Origin: Nocardioides sp.
GTDB lineage: Bacteria; Actinomycetota; Actinomycetes; Propionibacteriales; Nocardioidaceae
NCBI GenBank assembly: GCA_025965275.1
Contig: JAOPXG010000070.1
Span: 1-44,489, forward strand
DNA: 44,489 nucleotides
Direction of reading: 5' to 3'
The stretch's first letter is position 1. Each line of letters opens with the position of its first letter. Shown one piece after another: positions 1 through 7,644 of the stretch. A program made the translations under genes and the position numbers. The notes beneath the pieces are model-generated. The model searched no databases. It was not told the DNA's origin and saw nothing but the letters and a program-made list of their open reading frames with translations.

Positions 1-764
1 ACGAGCCGGCCACCCCTGCGGCTCCGGGGATCCCGGCCGGGACGACGACACCGGCTCCGGTCCAGGCCGACCTCGGCGACCCCGGCACCGCGCCGGACCA
101 GGACCCGGCCACCTCCGCCCCTGCTCCCCCGGCGCCGACGGAGCCCGTCGCCGGCGCCGCCCCGGAGTCGTCGACCACACCGGTCACGGCGACCGGCGCG
201 GCCGCGCCGGTGGCGTCCACCCCGACGGCACCGACCGACATCCACCGGGTCGGCCAGCAGGTCTTCGCGGAGGTCGTCCGGGTCGTCGCCAACCCGGACG
301 GGCCGCGCCGGGTGACGGTCCGGCTCAACCCCGAGTCGCTCGGCGAGGTGCGGGTGGTGCTGACCAGCCGTCGCGGCGGGCTCGACGTCAGCCTCGCGGG
401 CGGCGCCGAGGCCCGGCGCGCGCTCGCCGACGGTGCGCCCGAGCTGCAGCGCCTGCTCGAGGCGGTCGGCCGGGGCGACTCGCGGATCACGGTCCGCGAC
501 CTCGCCGGCGTACCCGTGCCGGCCGCGGCCCCGGCACCGGTCGTCCAGCCGCCGACCGGCTCCACCGGCCTCTCGGCCGACCCCGCCGGCGGCTCGGGCG
601 CCGGCACCGGCAGCGGCACCGGACCCTCGGGTGGCGAGCCCGGCACGCAGGAACACCCACGTGGAAGCAGCACCGCCATGGACGGCACCCCGGCCCCGAC
701 GGCCCCGTCGCGGCGCACCGAGACGGTCACGGGGGTCCGCACGGGCCTCGACGTGACCATGTGA
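1..764 (+). CDS. fliK: Flagellar hook-length control protein FliK, C-terminal part (5' end outside window)
   Basis: The reading frame is open from base 3 to the TGA at 762-764, so the start lies outside the window. The visible protein begins with a long Pro/Ala/Thr-rich linker, then a Flg_hook-type C-terminal domain around window residues 80-165, including RVTVRLNPESLGEVRVVL, and ends in a Gly/Pro-rich tail. FliK measures hook length and, through this domain, switches FlhB export specificity from hook to filament substrates. The linker is as low in complexity as in most FliK proteins, so the call rests on the LNPESLGEV motif and on flgD and flgE lying directly downstream. An ATG at 210 is in frame but falls inside the linker and is not the real start. 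Confidence 0.88.
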   Translation, partial: EPATPAAPGIPAGTTTPAPVQADLGDPGTAPDQDPATSAPAPPAPTEPVAGAAPESSTTPVTATGAAAPVASTPTAPTDIHRVGQQVFAEVVRVVANPDGPRRVTVRLNPESLGEVRVVLTSRRGGLDVSLAGGAEARRALADGAPELQRLLEAVGRGDSRITVRDLAGVPVPAAAPAPVVQPPTGSTGLSADPAGGSGAGTGSGTGPSGGEPGTQEHPRGSSTAMDGTPAPTAPSRRTETVTGVRTGLDVTM

Positions 765-773
765 GGAGACACC

Positions 774-1217
774 GTGTCCGTATCGGCAACCGAGGCCGTC
801 ACCACGACCGGCATGTACCAACCGGCGGCCAGCTCCGGCTCGACCACCGACAAGGAGATGTTCCTGGACCTGATGGTCGCCCAGCTGCGCTACCAGGACC
901 CGATGAACCCGGCCGACTCCGGCGAGTTCCTGGCCCAGAACGCCCAGTTCACGGCGCTCGAGAAGATGCAGGACGTCGCCGACCAGACCGCCGCCCTGCT
1001 GTCCGCCCAGGTGACCTTCGGCGCCGCCGGCCTGGTGGGCAAGAACGTCAGCTACCTCGACGAGGACGGGACCTCCACGTCGGGGCTGGTGCAGTCCGTG
1101 ACCTACGACGCGAGCGGTCCGATGCTCGTCGTCGACGGAGCCGACGTCACCCTCGGCCAGGTCACGTCCGTCGACGCGGTCGCCAAGTCCCCCACCCCCG
1201 CACCCACCACCCCCTGA
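774..1217 (+). CDS. flgD: Flagellar hook assembly (capping) protein FlgD
   Basis: A 147-residue protein starting at GTG 774, with GGAG about five bases upstream. FlgD forms the cap under which hook subunits polymerise. The diagnostic N-terminal block is at residues 24-65: KEMFLDLMVAQLRYQDPMNP followed by a FLAQNAQFTALEKM segment. The protein is shorter than the roughly 220 residues of enteric FlgD; the C-terminal Ig/Tudor-like part is reduced to about 70 residues, as in many Gram-positive FlgD proteins. It is 9 bases downstream of fliK and 13 bases before flgE, so the three are probably one transcript. Confidence 0.93.
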   Translation: MSVSATEAVTTTGMYQPAASSGSTTDKEMFLDLMVAQLRYQDPMNPADSGEFLAQNAQFTALEKMQDVADQTAALLSAQVTFGAAGLVGKNVSYLDEDGTSTSGLVQSVTYDASGPMLVVDGADVTLGQVTSVDAVAKSPTPAPTTP

Positions 1218-1230
1218 TCAGGAGACCACC

Positions 1231-2079
1231 ATGCTTCGCTCCCTCTTCGCCGGCATCAGCGGCCTGCGCGTCAACCAGACCATGCTCGACGTGACCGGCA
1301 ACAACATCGCCAACGCGAACACCGTCGGCTTCAAGTCGAGCAACACCGTCTTCCAGGACACCCTGTCCCAGATGCTCACCGCGGGCTCGGCCAACAACGG
1401 CGGCCGTGGCGGCACCAACCCGGTCCAGGTCGGCCTCGGCGTGCAGGTGGCCGGGACCAACACCAACTTCACCCAGGGCTCGAACGAGACGACGGGCCGG
1501 CCCACCGACCTGATGATCCAGGGCGACGGCTTCTTCGTCGTCAGGAACGGCAGCCAGACCAGCTACACCCGCGCCGGCGCCTTCGGCTGGGACGACACGG
1601 GCACCCTGGTCAGCGCGGGTGGCGGCCGGGTGCAGGGCTACACCACCTTCGACGCCACCGGGACGCACACGGGTGCCGTCGGCGACATCAAGCTGCCGAC
1701 CGACAACGGCGCGACGCCGCCGCAGGACCTCGCGTCGTACGAGATCGGCCGCGACGGCAAGGTGACCTGCACGTTCGAGGACGACAGCAAGCAGGTGATC
1801 GGCCAGATCGCGATGGCCGACTTCGCGAACCCGATGGGCCTGTCGAAGGCCGGCGAGACCAGCTTCGTCGCGAGCGCCAGCTCGGGTGCGGCGACCCTCG
1901 GCGTGACCGGCGAGGGCCGCCTGGGCGAGCTCAACCCGGGCTCGCTGGAGATGTCGAACGTCGACCTCGCCGCCGAGTTCACGAACCTGATCCTCGCCCA
2001 GCGCGGCTTCCAGGCCAGCTCGCGGGTGATCACCACGTCCGACCAGGTGCTCGAGGACCTGGTCAACATCAAGCGCTGA
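1231..2079 (+). CDS. flgE: Flagellar hook protein FlgE (hook/basal-body family)
   Basis: A 282-residue protein with a GGAG Shine-Dalgarno at 1221-1224. Its N-terminus carries the family rod/hook signature (SGLRVNQTMLDVTGNNIANANT), and its C-terminus has the matching helix (NVDLAAEFTNLILAQRGFQA). These two ends form the D0 coiled domain of axial proteins. At 282 residues it is nearer FlgG in length than enteric FlgE (about 400), so the hook D2 domain is minimal. Position after fliK and flgD argues for hook rather than distal rod. It is the last gene before a strong hairpin at 2093-2148. Confidence 0.88.
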   Translation: MLRSLFAGISGLRVNQTMLDVTGNNIANANTVGFKSSNTVFQDTLSQMLTAGSANNGGRGGTNPVQVGLGVQVAGTNTNFTQGSNETTGRPTDLMIQGDGFFVVRNGSQTSYTRAGAFGWDDTGTLVSAGGGRVQGYTTFDATGTHTGAVGDIKLPTDNGATPPQDLASYEIGRDGKVTCTFEDDSKQVIGQIAMADFANPMGLSKAGETSFVASASSGAATLGVTGEGRLGELNPGSLEMSNVDLAAEFTNLILAQRGFQASSRVITTSDQVLEDLVNIKR

Positions 2080-2092
2080 CCCGGGACCGCGG

Positions 2093-2148
2093 ACGCAACG
2101 GGCCCGGCACCTGACCCACTCGGGGGACAGGTGCCGGGCCCGTTGCGT
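2093..2148 (+). terminator. Perfect 21-bp inverted repeat after flgE, likely terminator or processing hairpin
   Basis: Bases 2093-2113 and 2128-2148 are exact reverse complements and enclose a 14-base loop. The stem is G+C rich and starts 13 bases after the flgE stop. No T-run follows, so it is not a classical intrinsic terminator, but U-less hairpins are accepted as terminators in actinobacteria. It sits directly before the promoter-like motif at 2160-2187, which suggests it ends the hook unit; it could also stabilise the upstream mRNA. Confidence 0.75.
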
Positions 2149-2159
2149 GAGCGGCGTTC

Positions 2160-2187
2160 CTCAGGTCCGGCGCCGGACCGCCGATCA
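2160..2187 (+). promoter_or_regulatory. Motility sigma-factor promoter candidate upstream of flbD (copy 1 of 3)
   Basis: CTCAGGT at 2160-2166 and GCCGATCA at 2180-2187 leave 16 bases between CTCA and GCCGAT. This fits the FliA/WhiG-type layout (a -35 near TAAA or CTCA and a -10 of GCCGATAA type). The same block recurs at 4694-4720 and 9811-9837 with identical spacing. It lies just after the flgE hairpin and about 58 bases before the flbD start. Confidence 0.6.
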
Positions 2188-2244
2188 GTCCCTGCGAGCC
2201 GCCACGGACGGCAGCTCGGTACTTGGCACAAGGACGGTGCAGCC

Positions 2245-2511
2245 ATGATCACCCTCACGCGACTCTCCGGGACGACGTTCGCGCTCAACTCGGACCTGAT
2301 CGAGCGCGTCGACGCCACCCCGGACACCGTGGTCACGCTGGTCGACGGCAAGAAGTACGTCGTGACGGACAGCCTCCAGGACATCGTCTCGGCCGTCCGC
2401 CGGCACCGGGGGGAGGTGCTCGCGCTGAGCACGTTCGCCGACCTCGAGCCACGGCCGGCACCCCAGCCCCGCCTCGGCGCGGTCACCCGACTCGACCGGG
2501 CGGACTCCTGA
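2245..2511 (+). CDS. flbD: FlbD-family small flagellar protein
   Basis: An 88-residue cytoplasmic protein starting at ATG 2245; AAGGA at 2230-2234 is a somewhat distant ribosome site. It opens with MITLTRLSGTTFALNSDLIE and continues into a TVVTLVDGKKYVV segment, the pattern of the FlbD family of small proteins found beside motA in Gram-positive flagellar operons (not the Caulobacter response regulator of the same name). Its molecular role is not settled. The frame is open upstream of 2245, but the family match begins exactly at this ATG. Its TGA overlaps the motA ATG by one base, so the two are translationally coupled. Confidence 0.85.
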   Translation: MITLTRLSGTTFALNSDLIERVDATPDTVVTLVDGKKYVVTDSLQDIVSAVRRHRGEVLALSTFADLEPRPAPQPRLGAVTRLDRADS

Positions 2512-3278
2512 TGGATCCGGCAACCCTGATCGGGGTGCTGCTCGCCTTCCTCGTGGTGGTCGTCGCCAACATGCTTGAGGGCGGCAACCCGATGAGCCTC
2601 GTGCTGCTGCCCCCGCTGCTGCTGGTGTTCGGGGCGACCCTGCTGGTGTCGTTCGCCGGAGGGACCGTCGCCGACGCGAAGCTCGCGCTCCGCGGCTTCA
2701 AGCGCGCCTTCACCGGCAAGGCCCCGACCGCCAACCAGCTCGTCCCCGAGCTGGTCACCCTCGCCGAGAAGGCGCGCCGCGAGGGTCTGCTGGCCCTCGA
2801 GGACGCGGTCGCCGACCTCGACGACCCCTTCCTCGTCCGGGCGCTCACGCTGGCCATCGACGGCACCGACCCCGAGGAGCTGCGCGACATCCTCGAGTCC
2901 GAGGTCATCGCCCAGCGGGCCGAGGCGAAGCAGGCCGCCAAGTTCTTCTCCGCCGCCGGCGGCTACGCCCCGACGATCGGCATCGTCGGGACCGTGATGG
3001 GCCTCGTGCACGTCCTCGAGCAGCTGGCGGAGCCGGAGAAGCTCGGCCACCTGATCGCCGGGGCGTTCGTCGCGACGCTGTGGGGTGTGCTGTCGGCCAA
3101 CGTGCTCTTCCTCCCCGTCGCCGCCCGGCTCCAGCGCCTCGGTGAGCTCGAGGTGGCCCGGATGGAGCTCGTCATCGAGGGCGTCTCGGCGCTCCAGGCC
3201 GGGTCCAACCCCCGGCTCGTGGCGCAGCGCCTCCGCTCGCTGCTCCCGTCCGCCCAGCGGGACGAGGAGGCCGCCTGA
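2511..3278 (+). CDS. motA: Flagellar motor stator protein MotA
   Basis: A 255-residue inner-membrane protein that forms the proton channel of the stator with MotB and couples ion flow to torque. Hydrophobic segments lie near residues 5-20 and 26-48, and a second pair after residue 145 contains GIVGTVMGLVHVLEQL. The large cytoplasmic loop between the pairs holds charged residues (EKARREGLLALED) of the type that contact FliG. Length is normal. The start overlaps the flbD stop (TGATG) and the stop overlaps the motB ATG. Confidence 0.95.
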   Translation: MDPATLIGVLLAFLVVVVANMLEGGNPMSLVLLPPLLLVFGATLLVSFAGGTVADAKLALRGFKRAFTGKAPTANQLVPELVTLAEKARREGLLALEDAVADLDDPFLVRALTLAIDGTDPEELRDILESEVIAQRAEAKQAAKFFSAAGGYAPTIGIVGTVMGLVHVLEQLAEPEKLGHLIAGAFVATLWGVLSANVLFLPVAARLQRLGELEVARMELVIEGVSALQAGSNPRLVAQRLRSLLPSAQRDEEAA

Positions 3279-4180
3279 TGAGCACCCGGCGGCACCGGCA
3301 CGAGGAGCCCGAGGAGCCCGAGAACCACGAGCGCTGGCTGGTCACCTACGCCGACATGCTCACGCTCCTGATGGTGCTCTTCATCGTCATGTTCGCGATG
3401 AGCCAGGTCGACGACACGAAGTACGCCGCACTGAGGTCCGGCCTCGCCGAGGGCTTCGGGGCGGAGAGCTCGTTCATGAAAGGGACCGACTCGATCCTCG
3501 AGGACCGGCCGCCCGCGGCCGGTCCCGAGCTGGTCTCCAGCCAGATCTTCCAGGCCCTGCCCGACGAGCAGCGCCAGCTCGTGGTCGAGGCTGTCAACGC
3601 CGAGGAGACCCGGCGGGTGCAGCGGAAGTACGCCGAGGCCGAGACCGAGGCGGACAAGCTCGAGGACGTGCGCGAGAAGCTGATGGCGGCCCTCGTCCGG
3701 GCGGGCCTCGAGCACGACGTACGCACCACGATCGACGAGCGCGGGCTCGTGGTCAGCCTGGTCTCGCGGCACGTCGTCTTCCAAGCCGACATCGCCGAGC
3801 TGAGCGAGCGTGGCCGCGACGTGGTCGACACGCTGGCGCCGGTGCTGCGCGAGGTGCCCAACGCGCTGCGCGTCGACGGACACACCAACCAGGAGCCGGT
3901 GCAGCCGCGCCTCTATGCCACCGACTGGGACCTCTCGGCGGCCCGTGCCGTGACCGTGCTGCGCCGGCTCAACGAGCACGGTGGCGTGCCCCAGGACCGG
4001 CTCTCGCTGTCGGCGTTCGGTCACGAGCGGCCGCTCGTGGATCCCCGACTGCCCGACTCGCAGCAGGTGAACAAGCGCGTCGACATCGTCGTCCTCCCCG
4101 GCACCGACGACGAGTCGAGCGCGCTGATCGACGACGTGATGGAAGCCAGACCGACCGACCACGCGGGAGCAGAAGGATGA
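3278..4180 (+). CDS. motB: Flagellar motor stator protein MotB (OmpA-like peptidoglycan anchor)
   Basis: A 300-residue protein with one transmembrane helix near residues 22-45. The plug motif TYADMLTLLMVLFIVMF contains the proton-binding aspartate, Asp26. A charged alpha-helical stretch (about residues 105-140) leads into an OmpA/MotB peptidoglycan-binding domain at about 150-285, with VDGHTNQEPV and a later FGHERPLVDP segment. It anchors the stator to the cell wall. The start overlaps motA by one base, and the 3' end overlaps fliL by four (ATGA). Confidence 0.95.
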   Translation: MSTRRHRHEEPEEPENHERWLVTYADMLTLLMVLFIVMFAMSQVDDTKYAALRSGLAEGFGAESSFMKGTDSILEDRPPAAGPELVSSQIFQALPDEQRQLVVEAVNAEETRRVQRKYAEAETEADKLEDVREKLMAALVRAGLEHDVRTTIDERGLVVSLVSRHVVFQADIAELSERGRDVVDTLAPVLREVPNALRVDGHTNQEPVQPRLYATDWDLSAARAVTVLRRLNEHGGVPQDRLSLSAFGHERPLVDPRLPDSQQVNKRVDIVVLPGTDDESSALIDDVMEARPTDHAGAEG

Positions 4181-4626
4181 GCGTGACCACGATCCAGCCG
4201 GACCAGACGGACGGCTCGGGCGACGACGTCGTCGAGGAGAAGAAGGGCGGCAGGAAGAAGCTGGTCGTCATCGCCGTGGCCCTGCTGCTGGTGGCGGCCG
4301 CGGGCTACTGGTTCCTCCTCAGGCCCAGCGGGCCGACCGAGCCGGAGCCGGGCGAGATCCTCCCGCTCGAGTCGACGCAGATCAACCTCGCGTCCGGTCA
4401 CTACCTCAAGCTCGGGATCGCGCTGCAGCTCGTGGCGGGAGCCGAGGAGGTGGACGGCAGCAAGGCGCTGGACGCCGCGATCGACCTCTTCAGCGGAAGG
4501 TCGATCAACGAGGTGTCCAAGGCCGCGGACCGCAAGCACCTGAAGGAGAAGCTGAACACCGAGCTCGAGGAGGCCTACGAGGGCGAGGTGATGAGCGTCT
4601 ACTTCACCGAGTTCGTCACCCAGTGA
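4177..4626 (+). CDS. fliL: Flagellar basal body-associated protein FliL
   Basis: A 149-residue single-pass membrane protein. A charged cytoplasmic N-terminus (EEKKGGRKK) is followed by a transmembrane helix at about 28-48 and a periplasmic domain with the FliL-type core (INLASGHYLKLGIALQL) and C-terminus (LEEAYEGEVMSVYFTEFVTQ). FliL rings surround the stator and support torque. Its ATG overlaps the motB stop. The stop codon lies inside a 12-bp tandem repeat that provides three more in-frame TGA codons. Confidence 0.92.
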   Translation: MSVTTIQPDQTDGSGDDVVEEKKGGRKKLVVIAVALLLVAAAGYWFLLRPSGPTEPEPGEILPLESTQINLASGHYLKLGIALQLVAGAEEVDGSKALDAAIDLFSGRSINEVSKAADRKHLKEKLNTELEEAYEGEVMSVYFTEFVTQ

Positions 4627-4665
4627 GTGACCCAGTGAGTGATCCAGTGAGTCACCCGGTGACCT
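4618..4665 (+). repeat. Four-unit 12-bp tandem repeat spanning the fliL stop codon
   Basis: Units at 4618-4629 and 4630-4641 are identical (acccagtgagtg), 4642-4653 differs at two positions, and 4654-4665 is more diverged. Because the period is a multiple of three, the fliL stop recurs in frame at 4636, 4648 and 4660. Confidence 0.85.
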
Positions 4666-4693
4666 GACCCGTCCGGTCCGTTCACCCATTTCC

Positions 4694-4720
4694 TTCAGGT
4701 TCGGCGCAGGCGCGCCGATC
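4694..4720 (+). promoter_or_regulatory. Motility sigma-factor promoter candidate directly upstream of fliM (copy 2 of 3)
   Basis: TTCAGGT at 4694-4700 and GCCGATC at 4714-4720 keep the 19-base phase seen in the other two copies, and the spacer start (TCGGCGC) nearly matches copy 1. The GCCGATC ends only nine bases before the fliM GTG, so transcription would start at or next to the start codon. Confidence 0.6.
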
Positions 4721-4729
4721 GAGTCTGGC

Positions 4730-5650
4730 GTGCCCTCCCCCGACGCTCCTGTCGCGCCCGCCGGCGCCGAGCCGCTGCCGTACGACTTCCGTCGTCCGAT
4801 CCAGCTCTCGCGCGAGCACTCGCGGATGCTTCAGCTGACCCTGGACGGCTTCTGCCGCCAGGCGACGACCGTCTTCACGTCGTCCCTGCGCACGGTCTGC
4901 TCGGTCACGCTGTCGTCGATCGAGCAGCGGACGTACGCCGAGTACATCGACTCGCTCGACAGCTCGACGTACCTCACGGTCTTCTCCGCGGAGCCGCTGT
5001 TCAGCCAGGGCGTGCTCGAGATCCCGCTGGTCGCGATCATGACCTGCGTCGACCACATGCTCGGCGGGCCGGGCCAGGTCGACCAGCCGCAGCGCCCGCT
5101 CACCGACATCGAGGGCGGCGTCGCGGGCGGCATGGTCGAGCGACTGCTCGGCGAGATGCGCTACTCGATGGCCGCCATCGTCGCCTTCGACCCCGTGGTC
5201 CGCGGTGTCGAGTACAGCCCCCAGTTCGCCCAGGTCGCCGGCGCCTCCGACGTGATGGTCGCGGCCAGCCTGGAGCTGAAGATCAACGAGCGCACCTTCC
5301 GGATGACGATGTGCATGCCGTTCTCCGGCCTGCTGCCGCACCTGATCCGCGCCGCGGCCCCGTCGCCGGTCTCCGAGCGCGAGCGGGAGCAGCGCGCGCG
5401 CTCCGCCGCCGAGCTGCACGACCAGTTCCAGCGCGTCCCCGTCGACGTCGCGGTCCGGCTCCGCCCGACCACCCTGGGCCCCGGAGACCTGGCCGCCCTC
5501 CAGCCCGGTGACGCGATCCGGCTGCACCACCCCGCCGCCGCCCCCCTCGAGGTGGTCGCCGACGGCATCAGCTTCGCCCACGCCACCGCCGGGACCAGTG
5601 GGTTCCGGCTCGCCGCCCTCATCGTGGGCACCCCGAAGGAGACACCATGA
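4730..5650 (+). CDS. fliM: Flagellar motor switch protein FliM
   Basis: A 306-residue C-ring protein linking FliG to FliN and, in most bacteria, receiving phosphorylated CheY. The middle domain runs from about residue 25 to 220 (YDFRRPIQLSREHSRMLQ, then SSLRTVCSVTLSSIEQ and FDPVVRGVEYSPQFAQVA), followed by a SpoA domain at about 235-300. GTG 4730 is the only plausible start, because the frame upstream offers no ATG, GTG or TTG before the promoter. It has no Shine-Dalgarno, which suggests a leaderless mRNA. The N-terminus lacks the usual EIDALL-type CheY-binding peptide. The 3' end overlaps fliN by four bases. Confidence 0.92.
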   Translation: MPSPDAPVAPAGAEPLPYDFRRPIQLSREHSRMLQLTLDGFCRQATTVFTSSLRTVCSVTLSSIEQRTYAEYIDSLDSSTYLTVFSAEPLFSQGVLEIPLVAIMTCVDHMLGGPGQVDQPQRPLTDIEGGVAGGMVERLLGEMRYSMAAIVAFDPVVRGVEYSPQFAQVAGASDVMVAASLELKINERTFRMTMCMPFSGLLPHLIRAAAPSPVSEREREQRARSAAELHDQFQRVPVDVAVRLRPTTLGPGDLAALQPGDAIRLHHPAAAPLEVVADGISFAHATAGTSGFRLAALIVGTPKETP

Positions 5651-6378
5651 CCATCGTCTCGACCACGGTCGACACCCAGCTCGCCCTCGCCGCCGCGACC
5701 GCCGGAGCACGGGTGCTCCCCGCGTCCGAGCCACTGGCCGCGGGCGCGCCCCTGCCGGGTGACGCGTCCGTGGCCGAGCCGTTCGCGGGCGCCGTGCTCG
5801 CCGACCTCGAGGGCTCGGTCGCCGGACGGATCGCCGTGGTCGTCGGCGACGACCTGGTCGCCGCGCTCGCCGGCAGCCCGCTCGGCGGGCTCGACCTGGC
5901 CGCCGCGCTCCAGCCGACGCTGGACGCGGTCGCCGAGGGCCTCGGTGCCCGCGTCGGTGCCGCCCGTCAGGTCGACCTCGGCCTGGTCGTCAACGACCTC
6001 GGCGGCGCGTTCGTCGCCGTCCCGCTCGCCGGCTCCGGTCCGGTGGCCGCGATCCTGATCCCCGAGACCGCGCTCGTGCTGGCGCCGCAGGCGCTCGAGG
6101 CACCCGCGCCCGCTCCGGTCGAGGGCCGGCGCCGCGGGATCGAGCTGCTGCACGGCGTCGACATGGAGGTCACGGTCGAGATCGGCCGCACCCGGATGAC
6201 CGTGCGCGAGCTCCTCGACCTCTCCCCCGGCGCCGTCCTCGAGCTCGACCGCGCCGCCGGCAGCCCCGCCGACCTCCTGGTCAACGGACGCCTGATCGCC
6301 CGCGGCGAGGTCGTCGTGATCGACGAGGACTTCGGCCTCCGGATCACCGAGATCGTCACCGACGCCGCGGCGGGCTGA
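5647..6378 (+). CDS. fliN: Flagellar motor switch protein FliN with extended N-terminal domain
   Basis: A 243-residue protein. The C-terminal SpoA domain at about 160-235 (IELLHGVDMEVTVEIGRTRM, then VLELDRAAGSPADLLVNGRL) is the standard FliN C-ring module. The first 140 residues, rich in Ala, Gly, Leu and Val, contain a repeated LAAALQPTLDAVAEGLGARV-type helix and resemble a degenerate CheC-like or FliY-type N-domain; enteric FliN is only about 137 residues. The ATG overlaps the fliM stop (ATGA), and fliO begins one base after the stop. Confidence 0.9.
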   Translation: MTIVSTTVDTQLALAAATAGARVLPASEPLAAGAPLPGDASVAEPFAGAVLADLEGSVAGRIAVVVGDDLVAALAGSPLGGLDLAAALQPTLDAVAEGLGARVGAARQVDLGLVVNDLGGAFVAVPLAGSGPVAAILIPETALVLAPQALEAPAPAPVEGRRRGIELLHGVDMEVTVEIGRTRMTVRELLDLSPGAVLELDRAAGSPADLLVNGRLIARGEVVVIDEDFGLRITEIVTDAAAG

Positions 6379-6379
6379 C

Positions 6380-6832
6380 GTGGTCGAGCTCACCGTCCGG
6401 CTGGTCCTCTCCCTCTCGCTCGTCGTCGGCCTCCTGCTGCTGCTCGCCCGCGTCGGCGGGCGCCGGTTCAAGGGCAAGAACGACGCGATGGTGCGGGTCC
6501 TGCACCGTCAGCACCTGTCGCGCAGCACCGCGGTCTCCGTGGTCGCCGTCGGCAACCGGGTGCTGGTGCTCGGCACCACCGACCAGCAGGTCCGGGTGCT
6601 CGCCGAGCTCGACCCGGAGGACGTCGCCGGGGTCCCGCACGTCGACGGCGACGTGCTCTCGCTCGTGCCCGGCGAGACCCCCGCCCCCACGCCCGCACCG
6701 GTGCCCGGCACCCATCGCGCTCCGGGCGCCCGGCGTGCCGATCGTCGCCCGGACGGTCCGCTCACCGGGTCGGTCCTCAGCCCCGACACCTGGCGCCAGG
6801 CCCTCGCGGCCGCCACCCGGCGGGTGTCGTGA
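6380..6832 (+). CDS. fliO: Flagellar biosynthetic protein FliO
   Basis: A 150-residue single-pass membrane protein starting at GTG 6380. The N-terminal helix (LVLSLSLVVGLLLLLARVGG) is followed by a small soluble domain with the FliO pattern: basic residues, then LHRQHLSRSTAVSVVAVGNR and VLVLGTTDQQVRVLAEL. The last 60 residues are Pro/Arg rich and variable. FliO helps assemble the FliP ring of the export gate. Position between fliN and fliP is typical, and the stop overlaps the fliP GTG by four bases. Confidence 0.88.
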   Translation: MVELTVRLVLSLSLVVGLLLLLARVGGRRFKGKNDAMVRVLHRQHLSRSTAVSVVAVGNRVLVLGTTDQQVRVLAELDPEDVAGVPHVDGDVLSLVPGETPAPTPAPVPGTHRAPGARRADRRPDGPLTGSVLSPDTWRQALAAATRRVS

Positions 6833-7635
6833 GCGGGCGCGGACTCGGCCGCGCGCTGCTCCTGACCGGCTCCGTCCTCGTCACGGTCCTCACCACCGTC
6901 GCGGCCCCCGTCGCGGCGTACGCCGACCCGGCCGGCCCGTCCGGACCGACCGGCCCCCAGGGCGGCTCCTCCAACGTCACCATCGACCTCGACGGCCTCA
7001 CCAACAGCCCGAGCTCCTCGGTCACCGTGCTGATCGGGCTCACCCTGATCTCGCTGCTGCCCGCGATCCTGCTCAGCTGCACGGCGTTCACGAAGATCTT
7101 CGTGGTGCTCGGCCTGACCCGCAACGCGCTCGGCCTCCAGCAGACCCCGCCCAACCAGGTCCTCGCCGGACTGGCGCTCTTCCTCAGCCTCTTCGTGATG
7201 GGCCCGGTGCTCTCGGACATCAACGAGAACGCGCTGCAGCCCTACCTCGACGGCGACAAGACGACGTCCGTGGCCATCGAGGACGGCATGGCGCCGCTGC
7301 GCGACTTCATGCTCGACAACACCGACGACGACGAGCTGATGCTGCTGACCAGCGTGGCCGACCGCGACCTCCCCGACGACCGGAGCGACGTCTCGACCGC
7401 GACGCTGATCCCCGCCTTCGTGCTCACCGAGCTGAAGCAGGCCTTCATCATCGGCTTCATCATCTTCATCCCCTTCCTGGTCATCGACCTGGTCGTCAGC
7501 GGGGCGCTGATGGCGCTCGGCATGATGATGATGCCGCCGGTCATGGTGTCCCTGCCGTTCAAGCTGCTGCTCTTCGTCCTCGTCGACGGCTGGGCACTCG
7601 TCATCAAGTCACTCGTCGCGAGCTACGGGACCTAG
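6829..7635 (+). CDS. fliP: Flagellar export gate protein FliP
   Basis: A 268-residue polytopic protein forming the core of the type III export gate with FliQ and FliR. A cleavable signal peptide is evident at about 1-32 (basic start, hydrophobic core, AYADP), as usual for FliP. Four helices follow, with family motifs SCTAFTKIFVVLGLTRNALG, QTPPNQVLAGLALFLSLFVM, FVLTELKQAFIIGFIIFIPF and GMMMMPPVMVSLPFKLLLFV. The start GTG overlaps the fliO stop. Confidence 0.96.
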   Translation: MSGRGLGRALLLTGSVLVTVLTTVAAPVAAYADPAGPSGPTGPQGGSSNVTIDLDGLTNSPSSSVTVLIGLTLISLLPAILLSCTAFTKIFVVLGLTRNALGLQQTPPNQVLAGLALFLSLFVMGPVLSDINENALQPYLDGDKTTSVAIEDGMAPLRDFMLDNTDDDELMLLTSVADRDLPDDRSDVSTATLIPAFVLTELKQAFIIGFIIFIPFLVIDLVVSGALMALGMMMMPPVMVSLPFKLLLFVLVDGWALVIKSLVASYGT

Positions 7636-7644
7636 GCCGTAACC

